Shown here in pieces: positions 19,015 to 31,300 of a stretch of DNA of 64,000 nucleotides. The stretch is from Candidatus Cloacimonadota bacterium (GTDB taxonomy: Bacteria > Cloacimonadota > Cloacimonadia > Cloacimonadales > TCS61), in NCBI GenBank assembly GCA_021736135.1, contig JAIPGO010000001.1, positions 1 to 64,000 on the forward strand, in the 5' to 3' direction. How positions within the stretch are numbered: the first letter of the stretch is position 1; every line of letters starts with the position of its first letter. A program made the position numbers and the translations under genes. A model generated the notes under the pieces. That model was not told where the DNA came from and did not search any database. It was given only the letters and a program-made list of their open reading frames with translations.

Positions 19015-22000
19015 CAATCACCTCGGAAGGTATCTGCTGAAGCATATTACGAGCCTGGGCAGCAGAGAAAGTACCTGCATAAGATATAATAATAGAGTTA
19101 AGAACCTCTTTAGCTTCCTGATAATTACCCATAGCCAGATTATTTTCGGCTATATGTATCAACGTTTCGGCTCTTCTGGCGCCAGATTGTGGTAAAAGCT
19201 CATTAAAGTATGACAATGCCTTGCTGTTATCACCAGTATATTCGTATGCCTCTGCTGCAAGGAACCGGGCATTATAGGCAAGCCGGTGTTCCGGGTTTTC
19301 ACTAATGAATGTTTCCAGGCTGATAATAGCGTTTGCATAATCCTGATAGCGGAATTTCATCAACGCTTTTTTGTATTGATATTGGGCTTTATCTACAGGA
19401 GCCTGAATTTGAGCCGGTAGCGCTTTAACCGTTCGGGGGGGAGAAGTGGCAAGTGCCGGAACCTGCAGAGCGAGTTCCTGGTTACCGGAAGTAATAAGAT
19501 TTACCAGGTAGTGATCAGGGAATTCAGTTATCAGTTTCAGCCAGTAAGTATCTCTTTTACCCGTATTACCGGATTTTTCGGCACAAAGCCCGGCATGATA
19601 GCAGGCGAGAGCAGTTTTATTTCCTTCCAAAGCTATCACCTGCTCATATATTAAGGCTGCATCGGAGAATTTTTCCTCTTTATACAGGGCTTCTGCCTGC
19701 ATGAACCTGCTGTTATAAGCAAGTTCGTGTTCAGGATAAAGGCGGCAGAACTTAGCGAAGCCTTTCCAGGCAGCTTTAAATTTTCCTTTCTGGTAATATT
19801 GCACATTTTTACGGTACTTCAATTCTATACTGCGTTCTTCCGAAACATCACGGGAAGAAATCTGTTCTGCAATTTTCCCTTGTTCCTCAATCTGGGAGAG
19901 CGTGAGCTTAACAATCTGAGTCAGATAATGGTCGGGATATTCATTAATAAGCCTGTTCCAGTAAGTAAAGGCCTCTCTGCGGTTGCCAACAGAATTATAG
20001 TAATGTCCCAGCCTCAATAACGCATCCGGTGTTTTATCTCTGTCAAAATCAAGAACCTGTTCAAAAATATCACGCGCCTTAGAAAGCTGTCCCATATTGA
20101 AATAGCTTTCCCCGGCATAATAGAGAGCTTCATAAGAAAGCGAGTGTCCGGGATATGAGTTGATAAAGCTCATAAATTGTTCCTGTGCAAGAGCATATCT
20201 TTTCGCCTGATAGTCAGAATAAATATTATTGTATTGCTTTTCAATTTCTTCATCAGCATATGATTCTTCTGCCAGCAGAGTTTTATCATCAAGAGCAACA
20301 ATTTCTCCGGCAATATCTCTTATACCCCATTCTTTCAGCCGAGTGAGAGCTTTACGGGTCCAGAGATCGGAATAGTCAATGTTGTCGGAATAATTATAGA
20401 GCAGGTTCTGATAAAAAGTGGCAGCAGCAAGCTTGAACTGGAAAGAATAGTCATTTCCCTCGGCAATCACTTTTCTTTTCAATTCACTTTGCAGGTATTT
20501 ATTGTCTTTGAGTTCGGGACGATTAAGCTGATCTGATATAACAACAAAATTCCGGATCTGCTGATCTGTGATCTCGTAGGCATGATCATAGGCAACAGCT
20601 ATCGCCCAGATGGCATGAGTATAATCCGGAGTATCCAGTTGATAGGATTTACCTTCCTGTAGTAAAGCAATAATATCATTACGTAAACGGTCACATTTTA
20701 TTAGCAATGAATCAATCCGGTTTTCACCGGCGACCATATTTTCCTGCCAGCGGGTAGCTTTATCAACAGGCAATAGTTCCCGGGTATTTTGCAAAAGAAA
20801 GCGATTTTCTACTGAATCCAGAGCATTTTTAAATCTTTTATAGAAATCAGCGAATTTCAGGAAATTGTCATAAAGAGCATTATCTCTGGCCAGATCTATC
20901 AACAGTGAGTCAGCATTAAGCGCTGTGGAGATTTCCTGAAAGCTTTTGATTTCATTGGCCATAGCTTCATATTCTTCGGCAAGAAAAAGAGAATTAATGT
21001 TATCTTTCAGTTTCTGAAGTTTGCGCAGGCGGGTACGGTAATTATCAGAATCATTATATGTAAGGTTTAAATCAATCAATGAGTAATCGGGATATTTCAG
21101 AGTGAAATCGGTTGTGAGTTCAGCACATTTTGGAACATCCTGCAGATTCTGGTAAATTCTCAAAGCATTGAGATAGATATTTTCCGGTCTTTGGCTTCCC
21201 AGGTCATATTTGTCTGCTTCTCTGTAGAGATCAAGGTAAAGCTGAGCAGCAGTTTCCTTTTCAAGCAACTGATTTTCGTAAATATCAATTATCTGCAATT
21301 TTGTGCGGAATGCTTCACTGGTGCCGGGGTAACGATTAATGAAGGTGTTGCGAAGCGCGATACTGCGGTTCCAGTCCTTTAATCTATCTGTTTCCTGCCA
21401 GGTATTTAGATAAAGAGCAATGGTTTGATCGAGATTCTGCTTCTGACTGCTCAGAGTGAGAAGCTCATTGACTTTCTTATCATTCCCAAGTTCTTCATAT
21501 ACATCAATAGCCTGAGAAAAGAACTGCAGACTTTTATCGGGATAGACTGCTTCCAGTTCAGCTGAAAGCCTGAGATATTCTGCCGCAGCGGCATCTGGTT
21601 TATTCGTGGAAAGTAAATATTCGGCTTTCTGTTGAATTGTAGCCAAAATATTATCAAACACAAGAGATTGGGTAAATCCGGCAGCAGTGCTCATTGCCTG
21701 TCGGAAATCAGCTTCGGCTCTGGTGAAATTTTTCTTTTGAAGAGCAATTTCAGCGGAGCGTCTCCAACTGTCAGTGATCAGTTCTTTATCGGTTTCAAGG
21801 GTAGTAATCGCCTGATAGTCAAGCAGTGCACTTTCGAAATTTCCGCGGGAAAGGTAATGTTCCGCACGTTTGAAAATTACGCGTGCTAATTCATCTTGAC
21901 GGTTTTCCCAAAGTGGGTCCTGACGCAGAATATTTTCATACTGCAAAGAAGCAGAAATATACAATGAATCTGATGATTCCAGCAAATAGTCACCTGAGGT

Positions 22001-23491
22001 TGAGTAGAGTTTTTCATAACAGAAGAAAATATTCATAGCAAAATCATAATAGTCAGGATTGTCGGGATAGGTTGAGTTAAAATTTTCCAGGGCACGAATG
22101 GCATATTCATAGTCAGCCGGAGCTTCCGTAGTCTGCGCCAGCATCTGACTCAGGTAAACCAGGTTATGACGGTAAGCTTTTTCCTTTTGAACTGCCGGCA
22201 GAGAAGGAAAGTCCAGAAATCCGGAATAACTGGTTATCAGCTCATAGTATTTTAAATAATGAACCAGATCGGGTGTATTTATAAATTCATTATAAATTTC
22301 TGGCTCTTTAAATTCAATCAGAGAGCGAATAATTTCCACAGACTTGAAAATATCAAGCCCCTTATTTTGTAAATACCAGAGTGATTCGGGATTATAACTG
22401 GTCAGCATCTGATCATATCTTTGTTCAATGATGGCAGTTACATTCTCTTCTCCACCAAAGAAGGCTGGATATTTTTTATAGATATCAATAATAGCAGCGT
22501 CGATTTCGGGAGCATTTTCAGAAGCAGGATAATAAGTAAGGTATGCCTCCAAAACACTGATTGCCTTAAGTGGCTTATCTTCTAAAAGAAATTGCTTTCC
22601 AATGGTAAAAACGATACTCTTTTCCCAGTAATCTCCCGGAAGCTCCCGTAATTTCAACTGGATTTGAGCAATCGCAACATTTACATCTGAAAAGTTAATG
22701 TTGCCATCATTTATAAGCACCCCGGCGATTATGGATATGGCGTCATCTGTTAGAATTCTCCGATTTATTATATTTGAAGAATTATTTAAACCGATGAGCA
22801 AGTTGATGCTGTTTGAGAAAGCGTCGGAATAATTTGCCAGTTCAAAGGCTGTCCAGGCATCTCCTATAAGACATTGATAATAAAAAGGTGATTCTGTTTT
22901 AGAAGTGATGAGCCGAAAATTATCACTCGCCCTGAGCAGGGTGATTTTATTATTACTTTCAATTCCTATCTTATAATATAGTTCTGCTAATCGCCAGGCG
23001 GTTTCATCATAATAAGCCGATAAGGGGTGTTCTTCCAGAAGACGTTTGTAAAAGTCTGTAGCAGGCTTAAACATCTTTTCCGAATATTTTAGAGTATCAG
23101 GTAAAGCTTCCCCGCTGGTTTGAAATATCTGACGCTGCTTGCCCTTTTTCAGGATAATGGATTTTTCGGTATAGTAGGCAATATTGTAAAGCACGATGTC
23201 CTTATATATAAAGTCGCGATTATAACGGAGGATCTGCCGATAGTAAGAAACGGTTTTGTCGGGTTCTGTCTGGTCAATCTCTGTGCTGAGTTCTGCCAGG
23301 TTGAAATAAAGCTGATCAAGTTCACCGGAATTGGGATTATCTCTGATTGTTTCCAGAGTACGGGTATAAACTTCTCTTTTATAATCAAGTTTTTGTTTAT
23401 ATTGCAGGTTAAGTTGAGTTTCAAAATTCTGAGCAGCCAGGGACATTATAGCAAAGATCAGCAGTAACAAACAAGAATGGATTTTACTCAT
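19004..23491 (-). CDS. Large secreted tetratricopeptide-repeat protein
   Basis: Start corrected to MSKIHSCLLLLIFAIMSLAAQ at 23491 (tracked 23713). Many TPR motifs such as AYNARFLAAEAYEYTGDNSKALSYFNEL. Confidence 0.88.
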   Translation of the reverse strand: MSKIHSCLLLLIFAIMSLAAQNFETQLNLQYKQKLDYKREVYTRTLETIRDNPNSGELDQLYFNLAELSTEIDQTEPDKTVSYYRQILRYNRDFIYKDIVLYNIAYYTEKSIILKKGKQRQIFQTSGEALPDTLKYSEKMFKPATDFYKRLLEEHPLSAYYDETAWRLAELYYKIGIESNNKITLLRASDNFRLITSKTESPFYYQCLIGDAWTAFELANYSDAFSNSINLLIGLNNSSNIINRRILTDDAISIIAGVLINDGNINFSDVNVAIAQIQLKLRELPGDYWEKSIVFTIGKQFLLEDKPLKAISVLEAYLTYYPASENAPEIDAAIIDIYKKYPAFFGGEENVTAIIEQRYDQMLTSYNPESLWYLQNKGLDIFKSVEIIRSLIEFKEPEIYNEFINTPDLVHYLKYYELITSYSGFLDFPSLPAVQKEKAYRHNLVYLSQMLAQTTEAPADYEYAIRALENFNSTYPDNPDYYDFAMNIFFCYEKLYSTSGDYLLESSDSLYISASLQYENILRQDPLWENRQDELARVIFKRAEHYLSRGNFESALLDYQAITTLETDKELITDSWRRSAEIALQKKNFTRAEADFRQAMSTAAGFTQSLVFDNILATIQQKAEYLLSTNKPDAAAAEYLRLSAELEAVYPDKSLQFFSQAIDVYEELGNDKKVNELLTLSSQKQNLDQTIALYLNTWQETDRLKDWNRSIALRNTFINRYPGTSEAFRTKLQIIDIYENQLLEKETAAQLYLDLYREADKYDLGSQRPENIYLNALRIYQNLQDVPKCAELTTDFTLKYPDYSLIDLNLTYNDSDNYRTRLRKLQKLKDNINSLFLAEEYEAMANEIKSFQEISTALNADSLLIDLARDNALYDNFLKFADFYKRFKNALDSVENRFLLQNTRELLPVDKATRWQENMVAGENRIDSLLIKCDRLRNDIIALLQEGKSYQLDTPDYTHAIWAIAVAYDHAYEITDQQIRNFVVISDQLNRPELKDNKYLQSELKRKVIAEGNDYSFQFKLAAATFYQNLLYNYSDNIDYSDLWTRKALTRLKEWGIRDIAGEIVALDDKTLLAEESYADEEIEKQYNNIYSDYQAKRYALAQEQFMSFINSYPGHSLSYEALYYAGESYFNMGQLSKARDIFEQVLDFDRDKTPDALLRLGHYYNSVGNRREAFTYWNRLINEYPDHYLTQIVKLTLSQIEEQGKIAEQISSRDVSEERSIELKYRKNVQYYQKGKFKAAWKGFAKFCRLYPEHELAYNSRFMQAEALYKEEKFSDAALIYEQVIALEGNKTALACYHAGLCAEKSGNTGKRDTYWLKLITEFPDHYLVNLITSGNQELALQVPALATSPPRTVKALPAQIQAPVDKAQYQYKKALMKFRYQDYANAIISLETFISENPEHRLAYNARFLAAEAYEYTGDNSKALSYFNELLPQSGARRAETLIHIAENNLAMGNYQEAKEVLNSIIISYAGTFSAAQARNMLQQIPSEVIDEN

Positions 23492-25502
23492 GAGTGATGT
23501 TTTCCCGAAATTCATTGTATTCCTGATCAAGCAGCATGGTCTGACGGAATAAGATATCAAGCAATGTATTCTGATACATGCTGTTTTCATCTGAGAGATT
23601 TTCCAGCATAGCAGTGATCGCCTCCACATATCTATAGCGGATCTCATTCTGGGAGCTGGCAAAATCTTCCAGCTCTGCCGCCAGGATAGGAGTAATCTCC
23701 CTGGCAAAGCCATTTATAATGTCTTTTTCCATTCTTTCCAGGACTTTATTATTATCTTTGATCTGGTTTATTTTCAGGTCAACAGTATTTTTATCGTTCG
23801 TAGCGTTATCTTTTTTAAAGGCTTCAGCTTCCAGTTCCGTAATGAGCAGTTGACTTTCTGAAATCAGGGAATCGGCATTATCTGCAATCCTGGTGACGGT
23901 TGGTGTATTATAATTCAAAGTAAGGTGATATACGTCATACCAGGCATCACGCAGAAAAGCCTGGTAAACCTTCTGTTCCGCCAGGAATCGGGCAGTTTCA
24001 TAATTTCGAGTGCTTTTTTCAGGGATTTTTTCCATATAATCCAATATCTGCAGATAGACAATGGATGAATCCTGACGAGTCATCTGGAAATTACTGATAG
24101 CGGGTAAACGGCGTAAGGCAGGACTTTGAACATATCCCATAAAAGCTTCAAAATTAGCCTGTGTAACAGTATAAGCAAAATATTCTTCCTCAAGCTGATT
24201 GAGATAGATAAGGTTTTCTCTATCCAGTCCCTGGCTGAGGTTTTCAACTTCACTGCGATTTTCGAAGAATTGTTCTTCCAGAGTCTGAAGCTGCTGGTCG
24301 ATCTGTCTTTGTCTTTCGCTGCTGAGAGAGGTGTTTATCAGGCTACTCAGCAGACCGGCATATTCGTCTAATAGCCCATATTTTTTGTTCAGTGCCTGCA
24401 TCAGAGCATTGTTATTATCAATGATACTCCGCAGGCTGTTTCTTCCACTTTCATAGTTTCCCCTGTCCTGTTCGGTTATGGCAATGAGGTATTTGGCGGT
24501 AACATAATATCTGCTTTTCTGAGGTTTTTCGGTTATCTGCCTGAAATATTTAATTGCCTGATTATATTCCCCGGCTTCCTTGTAGATGCTGGCAATTTCA
24601 TAAAGGATTTCGTCATCGACAATCTTTTCCAGTTGCACATACTGGTCATAGAGGTTAATTGCTTCCTGCTTATTTCCGTTAAGGGAATAAAGCCTTGCCA
24701 GAGAAAGATTAATGAAATTAAAATATGGTGTATCAGGAGAATATCTGAATTTCAGACTATTAAAATCGGTAATTGCCTGGGCAATATCACCATTTTCATA
24801 AGTCGCCAGAGCCAGCATGGCCCGGGAGCGCAGGGCATATTCCGGCTCGGAACCAAGCCGCCTGAAAACAGGAACGGCTTTTTCCAGGTCACCCGTGTTG
24901 TATAATGATTGAGCCAGCCACCAGCGCTGGAGAGCTGAATTAATTCCCCGGTAAATGGGATATATGGAAATGATATCTTCATAACGTTCCAGTTTAAAAT
25001 ATACTTCTTCCAGTAGTGCAACAATAGAGTTCCGGTTTTCCGGATCAAGGTTGTTGGCCAGGTTATTTTCCAGTATTCGTCTTGCCTTTTCATACTCGGA
25101 ATTACGTACAGCAATCCTGGCTTCGTAATACTGCATTTTCTGTTCAGGAAAATAGTTCTTAATATCAAGGGTTTCTATGTTCTGGTAAATGTGATCTAAT
25201 TCCCATATTTTTTCAACAGCTTTCTCCTGAGCATCCTGCTCAAAGAGTTGATCAAGTTCTGCCAGATCTCTTTCAAACATTTCGCGGATAGTACTCAGCC
25301 GGTTTTGTTTATAAAGCCGGTTGATCTGTTCTTTTTTGCTTATCAGATTAGTATAGTAATCAATTTCTTCTTCCAGAATTGCCAGATCGAAGGATTCCTG
25401 GCGAATTTCTTCCACAAGCGTGACACCGGATGCCCTTTGCGAAAATAAGGGCAGATGCCAAAGGTTGATCAGGATTAAAATCAGGCAAATTCTGGTTCGC
25501 AT
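23484..25502 (-). CDS. Secreted tetratricopeptide-repeat protein
   Basis: Signal peptide and TPR units (e.g. EIASIYKEAGEYNQAIKYFRQI). Overlaps the next gene by 8 nt. Confidence 0.87.
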   Translation of the reverse strand: MRTRICLILILINLWHLPLFSQRASGVTLVEEIRQESFDLAILEEEIDYYTNLISKKEQINRLYKQNRLSTIREMFERDLAELDQLFEQDAQEKAVEKIWELDHIYQNIETLDIKNYFPEQKMQYYEARIAVRNSEYEKARRILENNLANNLDPENRNSIVALLEEVYFKLERYEDIISIYPIYRGINSALQRWWLAQSLYNTGDLEKAVPVFRRLGSEPEYALRSRAMLALATYENGDIAQAITDFNSLKFRYSPDTPYFNFINLSLARLYSLNGNKQEAINLYDQYVQLEKIVDDEILYEIASIYKEAGEYNQAIKYFRQITEKPQKSRYYVTAKYLIAITEQDRGNYESGRNSLRSIIDNNNALMQALNKKYGLLDEYAGLLSSLINTSLSSERQRQIDQQLQTLEEQFFENRSEVENLSQGLDRENLIYLNQLEEEYFAYTVTQANFEAFMGYVQSPALRRLPAISNFQMTRQDSSIVYLQILDYMEKIPEKSTRNYETARFLAEQKVYQAFLRDAWYDVYHLTLNYNTPTVTRIADNADSLISESQLLITELEAEAFKKDNATNDKNTVDLKINQIKDNNKVLERMEKDIINGFAREITPILAAELEDFASSQNEIRYRYVEAITAMLENLSDENSMYQNTLLDILFRQTMLLDQEYNEFRENITHE

Positions 25503-26519
25503 TTATTCTTCTTCAAATAATTTTCTTAACCGCGCCAGTTCGTCTTCTTTTTCTTTGCGTTTTTGTTTTAGATCCTGCAATTCCTTAAACATGGGAAGTT
25601 CCTCATAAATGGAAGCATCTTCTTCCGGGATAACGTTTTCCACGATCACCCGGCGCTCAATGAGAGGTGAAATTGTTTTGTAATAACTGTAGTAATCATC
25701 ACGTCCCGATATCTTCTGCTCAGAAAAATGATCAAGTGTGTAAATTATATTTAATCCTACATTGATGCTGCCTTTAGCAAGCACAAATTTTAAAGCTTCC
25801 TCAACCTGATAAACACTGAACTGGTAAGTAAAATGCCGGGAATAAATGTTCAAACCGGCGCTGAAATTTTCCCCGTCAATTTCTGAATATAAACTCAGAA
25901 ATCGGGTGGGCTTCAGATCAATTCCCAGAAAAAATCCATTCAGATATTTGGCAATTTGACCATCACCTTTAAATCGTCGCATACCCCAGCCCAGTAAACC
26001 GGAAAGCTCTATATACTCAAGACCGGTGATATTAGATACCATAATAGCTTTCTTGGAGGCAACAATATAGGGGGAATTCTTCACCAGATCATCTTTGCTG
26101 CCTACCAGACCCTCGCTATAGGCAGGATAGTTGCTATCCGTTACACTTGAAAATACGTTGGTCATACCGATCGATAATTGAGGAATTCTCTTTTTTTCCT
26201 TTAATAACTGCAGCTTGAAATTCATATAAGGAATTCCGTAACTGTTTAAAATAAGTCCAACTTCTCCCCGGTCATACAAACCAAAATTGAGATTTGTAAT
26301 GGCATTAAAAATAAAGTCATTAGACCCATCTTTCGTCATACTGGTTATACCCGGAGCAAAGGCAACTCCAATCGTAGCCATTTTGTGAGGTAATATATAA
26401 GCATCGGGAATATTGATCTTATTTCCCGACAGCGAATAAGGCAAAGCAAAGAGCGGAGATATGCTGATAAACAGCAAAAAAATTACTAACAGGGAATTCC
26501 TCATTACATTTCTCCACAT
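25503..26519 (-). CDS. Putative outer-membrane beta-barrel-like protein with charged coiled-coil tail
   Basis: Signal peptide, alternating aromatic/hydrophobic strands, C-terminal ELQDLKQKRKEKEDELARLRKLFEEE. Confidence 0.6.
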   Translation of the reverse strand: MWRNVMRNSLLVIFLLFISISPLFALPYSLSGNKINIPDAYILPHKMATIGVAFAPGITSMTKDGSNDFIFNAITNLNFGLYDRGEVGLILNSYGIPYMNFKLQLLKEKKRIPQLSIGMTNVFSSVTDSNYPAYSEGLVGSKDDLVKNSPYIVASKKAIMVSNITGLEYIELSGLLGWGMRRFKGDGQIAKYLNGFFLGIDLKPTRFLSLYSEIDGENFSAGLNIYSRHFTYQFSVYQVEEALKFVLAKGSINVGLNIIYTLDHFSEQKISGRDDYYSYYKTISPLIERRVIVENVIPEEDASIYEELPMFKELQDLKQKRKEKEDELARLRKLFEEE

Positions 26520-26575
26520 TTTTTTTAGAATTTTTTATTTACATAATCAGCAAGTCAAGCTATTTTTTCCTCAAT

Positions 26576-26953
26576 ATGGAAGATAACATAAGAAAAGCAA
26601 AAGGAAAATCATCTGAAGATTATGCTTGCAGATTTTTAAAAAGATCTGGTTACAAAATAATCTGTCGTAATTTTACCTGCAAAACCGGTGAAATTGACAT
26701 TATAGTTCTCGATAAAAAAACCACAGAACTGGTATTTGTGGAGGTTCGATTCCGTGAATATGGCATAGATGCTGCCATTGACAGCGTGGCTTATACCAAG
26801 CGCAAGCGTATTTTCAAAGCGGCCGCATTCTTTCTGCTTATAAATCAGGTTTTTGCCGAATACAATACCAGATTCGACATTATTGCTTTAACTATGGATG
26901 ACAAAAAACGCTGGCAGTTAGAGCATATTCAGGATGCCTTTCGTAACTGGTGA
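26576..26953 (+). CDS. yraN: YraN/UPF0102 family endonuclease-like protein
   Basis: GKSSEDYACRFLKRSGYKIICRNFTCKTGEIDIIVLDKKTTELVFVEVRFR. Confidence 0.9.
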   Translation: MEDNIRKAKGKSSEDYACRFLKRSGYKIICRNFTCKTGEIDIIVLDKKTTELVFVEVRFREYGIDAAIDSVAYTKRKRIFKAAAFFLLINQVFAEYNTRFDIIALTMDDKKRWQLEHIQDAFRNW

Positions 26954-28357
26954 TCAATCCAGCAGCCGGTCATCAAAATCATAACCCAGGTATTTTCTCC
27001 AGTCCGGCAGACCATTTTCTCCATCCTCATCGTCTGAACTGTAAATTAGTTTATAATCGCCGCTGGTCATCATATCTATAAAGATGTAATTGGCGTTTTT
27101 CTTCAACCGGTATTTCCATATCTGGTAATTTTTAATCGCATGTTTATTGAAATCATAAGCATGTTTTCTTTCATTAATATCATATTCCTTGAAATCAGAG
27201 AAATCGTTTTCTCCCAGATTAGTGGTCAGCTTACTTATTTCATAGGGCTGACCATATTTAATATAAATCCTACCCATATCGGATGTCCAGCCGGGTTTGA
27301 AATGAGAAAAGTTGTCGTTGGCATAATCTATACGCTGTGCTACTTCTACCAGAAATTCGTTTTCTTCGGTAGCTGGATTCGGGTCATAAGATTGCCAGAA
27401 TCTATCCAGATAGTTCTTTTTCCCTTCCGGAGAAAGATTCTTCCAGGTATTGTCCTGATTGGAATTAAAAAAATAACCAGCCAGCATAAAGTCATCTTCT
27501 ATTTCAGGAAAAAACCGGTTAAGTTTCAACCTCTCTGTTTTTAATAATAAAAAATCATCCCTGGTTTCTGTTATGTCAATTACTTTATCGGTGCAGGTAA
27601 TATGTAAATCATAATATCCTTCTTCATAACCGGAAATATCGATCTTGTCGGATACCTCGTTTACATTCTGCCAGGGAGCACTGAAGTTAAATCTGACGGT
27701 ATCAATGACGCTTTGATCTTTAATGAATTCAATATCCAATGCTACTTGATAATTGCCCTGTTCATCCTCAAATAGATTGTAAAACTCTTCAAAAAAAAAT
27801 ATCTGACCCTGATTAGTTGAATAAGTATGGCTGGGCTTTACCTGATAAAGATGATCCTGACGATGAAATTTTGCCAGAAAACTCGTAGTATCCGGCATTA
27901 TGGAAGTTGATAATTCCAGATCACTGAACATTCCTTCTTTGTCTAAAGGAATAAAATTATTACTCCAATGATATGTGTTTTCCGTGTGTGTATCGGTGAA
28001 ATCGACATCTATCAAAAATTGATACGCTGGTAGAGTAATTGTAATTTTGTCCAGATAGGCTTCGTCAGAAAACATCTTCTGGGCATCACGGATTATTACT
28101 TTGTTAGTAAAAGAATCACTGCTGATCAGCTTATCTCCCATTTTCACACTAATATCGACAAATATCTCTGCCTCATAACCATATTGTCCCTGCATGAAAT
28201 CCAGGGTGAAATAAGGAAGAGAATAATTTATCTCCAGACGGGTATTTCCACCCTCCGCCAGATAACGGTTGTCATCAACATATACCCCCAGCGCACCAGC
28301 AGCGAAAAGGAGTGATAAATTGATAAAAAAAACTAATGTAAAGATATATTTTTTCAT
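26954..28357 (-). CDS. GWxTD domain-containing protein
   Basis: FKPGWTSDMGRIYIKYGQPYEI plus an N-terminal signal peptide. Confidence 0.85.
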   Translation of the reverse strand: MKKYIFTLVFFINLSLLFAAGALGVYVDDNRYLAEGGNTRLEINYSLPYFTLDFMQGQYGYEAEIFVDISVKMGDKLISSDSFTNKVIIRDAQKMFSDEAYLDKITITLPAYQFLIDVDFTDTHTENTYHWSNNFIPLDKEGMFSDLELSTSIMPDTTSFLAKFHRQDHLYQVKPSHTYSTNQGQIFFFEEFYNLFEDEQGNYQVALDIEFIKDQSVIDTVRFNFSAPWQNVNEVSDKIDISGYEEGYYDLHITCTDKVIDITETRDDFLLLKTERLKLNRFFPEIEDDFMLAGYFFNSNQDNTWKNLSPEGKKNYLDRFWQSYDPNPATEENEFLVEVAQRIDYANDNFSHFKPGWTSDMGRIYIKYGQPYEISKLTTNLGENDFSDFKEYDINERKHAYDFNKHAIKNYQIWKYRLKKNANYIFIDMMTSGDYKLIYSSDDEDGENGLPDWRKYLGYDFDDRLLD

Positions 28358-28366
28358 AACACCTTC

Positions 28367-31300
28367 TTAGTTAAAAATTAATTTAGGATTCTTTCCTGAG
28401 GTTTCTTTTAATCTGCCAAGCAAGCTTTCATTTATCTGTAAACTTAGATTTGTCTGGCAATGCAGAGTTTTGAAATGCTTTGTTTTAAGGATCAGGTTCA
28501 GCTTTACCTGGTTCTCTGTGCCGGAATGCTCGATGAGAAAATCGCACAATTCGTCGGATAGTTCTTCTTGAGCCAGCTCAACTTTTAATTCACCACTCCT
28601 TTTTCCGGGTATTTCATTTAACCGGTAGATGCGATCGGGAAGGACACTGAATATGCCTTCCCCCTGATAGTTATTGCGACCTTCGATAAGATATTCCTTT
28701 CCTGCTTCAAAGCGGGGGGTGAGAAGATCATACTTATCTCCGAACAGACAAACCTCAAATTTACCCTTTTTATCTTCCATTGTGATAATGGCAAAGGGAT
28801 TGCCTTTTCTGGTTCTTTTCTTCATTATGGCGTTAGCTATACCGGAGATTATGACGTTCTGGGGTATGTTATCTCCTTCTTTCTGCACTATGTCTGATTC
28901 CACATTTGTTATTGCCGAGATCAGGTTGCTGTATTTATCCAATGGATGCCCGGACCAGAAAAATCCCAGCACATCTTTTTCTTTCTGCAGTTTAGTTCCA
29001 AAATCCCATTCGGGAATTTCAGGTAATTGAGGATCTGTCAGAGCGCTTTCCTCTATAAAATCATCGAAAATTGTCATTTGCCCGCGTTTCTTTTCTTCAA
29101 AAATCGAGGCAGCATAATCAATAGCTTTCTGAACTACCATGTATTTCTGGGAGCGACTACCCTCCAAACCATCCATGGCTCCCGCCATAATCAGACTTTC
29201 AATTACGGCTTTGTTGACTGATGACGAGTCAAGCCGGGAACAGAAATTCCAGATTGTGTCAAACTTCTCCTCTTTGTTCCTTTCTTCCAGTATTTTACGA
29301 ACAGCAGAGCTGCCGACATTCTTAATCCCTTTCAAACCATAAAGAATTTTATTATCATCAACAGAGAATTCTTCCTGGCTCAGGTTTATATCCGGAGGAA
29401 TAACTTCAATATTCATCTGGCGGCAGACTTCGATCTGCAATGGTATCTTCGCCGGGTCTTTTTCTTCAGACATCAAAGCGGCCATAAATTCCACCGGGTA
29501 ATAGGCTTTGAGATACGCCGTCTGATAAGCAATATAGGCATAACAAGCAGCATGACTTTTATTGAAGGCATACTGGGCAAATTCCTTGAAATCCTCCCAT
29601 ATCTGCTGAATTGTTGTTATATTAACACTGTTTGATTGACATCCCTCTTCAAACATGGTGTACATCTCGGTCATCATTTTTTCTTTTTTCTTGCTCATCG
29701 CTTTACGCAGAACTCCCGCGCTGGCACTGTCAAAACCAGCCAGATCCTTGGATATCTGCATCACCTGCTCCTGATATACCGTTATGCCGTAAGTCGATTT
29801 CAGCGCCTTTTCCATCACTGGATGCCGGTAGGTGATCGGCTCAGTGCCATGCTTCCTGGCAATATAGTGATCAATATACTGCATGGGACCGGGACGGTAA
29901 AGAGCAACCATGGCAATGATATCATCAAATACATTAGGCTTCAGTTTTTTCAGGTATTTTTTCATTCCTGATGACTCCAGTTGAAACACTCCGTCTGTTT
30001 CGGCATTTGACAATAGCTCATACACTTTTTCATCATCAAGATGAATGTTATCAATATCAAGGTCAATATTGTAATTACGCCTGATTAAGTCCTGGGTTTT
30101 ACGAATCAATGTTAACGTTTTTAAACCCAGAAAATCCATTTTCAGCATTTTCAGATGTTCAAGCCATTTCCCTTCATATTGAACCAGGGTCGTTTGCGCA
30201 TTATTGCCCTTTTGAGGAGTAACTGCCAGCGGCACGTAATTACTTAAATCCCCGGGACCCATCACAACTCCGGCGGCATGTACGCCCGTCTGGCGGATTA
30301 AGCCTTCCAGTACGTTCCCTATGCGGTAAACTCTTTGATATATTGGGTTGCTGTCGATAAGCTGACGCATCTCGTGACTTATATTATATGCTTTTTCCAA
30401 AGTCATTTTAGCTGTCTCAGGAATAAGCTTGGCTATCTTATTAACTTCTGAAAGAGGAACTTCCAGCACCCTGCCTACATCTCGAATAACCGTTTTGGCT
30501 CCCATGGTGCCGAAAGTGATGATCTGGCAGACGCTTTCACTGCCATATTTGCCAACGACATAATCGATGACGCGCTCCCGCCCTTCAGAATCGAAATCGA
30601 TATCAATATCAGGCATTTCTGCCCGGGTCAGATTTAAGAATCTTTCAAATAACAGCTCATACTTCAGAGGATCAAGCTGAGTTATTTCCAGTAAATAAGC
30701 CACAATACTGCCGGCTGCGGATCCTCGCCCTGGCCCAACGGGTATCCCCCGTTCGCGGGAAGCATTAATAAAATCTCTCACAATTAGAAAATAATCATTA
30801 AATCCCATCTTGTTGATGACCTGTAATTCATAATCCAGGCGCTTCTGGATTTCCGGCGTTATTTCATTATATCTCCGGTGTACGGCATCATAGCACAGCG
30901 CCTTCAGGTATTCTTCAGAGTCGGCAAAGTCTTTGGGTACGTCAAAGTTGGGAAATAGAAATTTATTATAATCCAGTTCCAGGTTTATTTCTTCAGCAAT
31001 TCTTAACGTATTGTCATAAGCCTGGGGCAGATGCGGGAACAATTCCCGCATTTCTTCCTCGGTTTTAAAATAAAGCTGCTCTGTGGGATACTTCATACGA
31101 TCAATTTCTGATTCATAATGATTCGTCTGAATGCAGAGAAGAATATCATGCGCTTCCGCATCTTCCTTTTTCAGGTAATGACAGTCATTGGTAACAATCA
31201 TTTCTATGCCGGTTGCTTCTGCCAAAGCTATCAGCTTGGGCATCACCTCGCGCTCTTCTTTGATGCCATGGTCCTGAAGCTCAATGTAAATATCTTTACC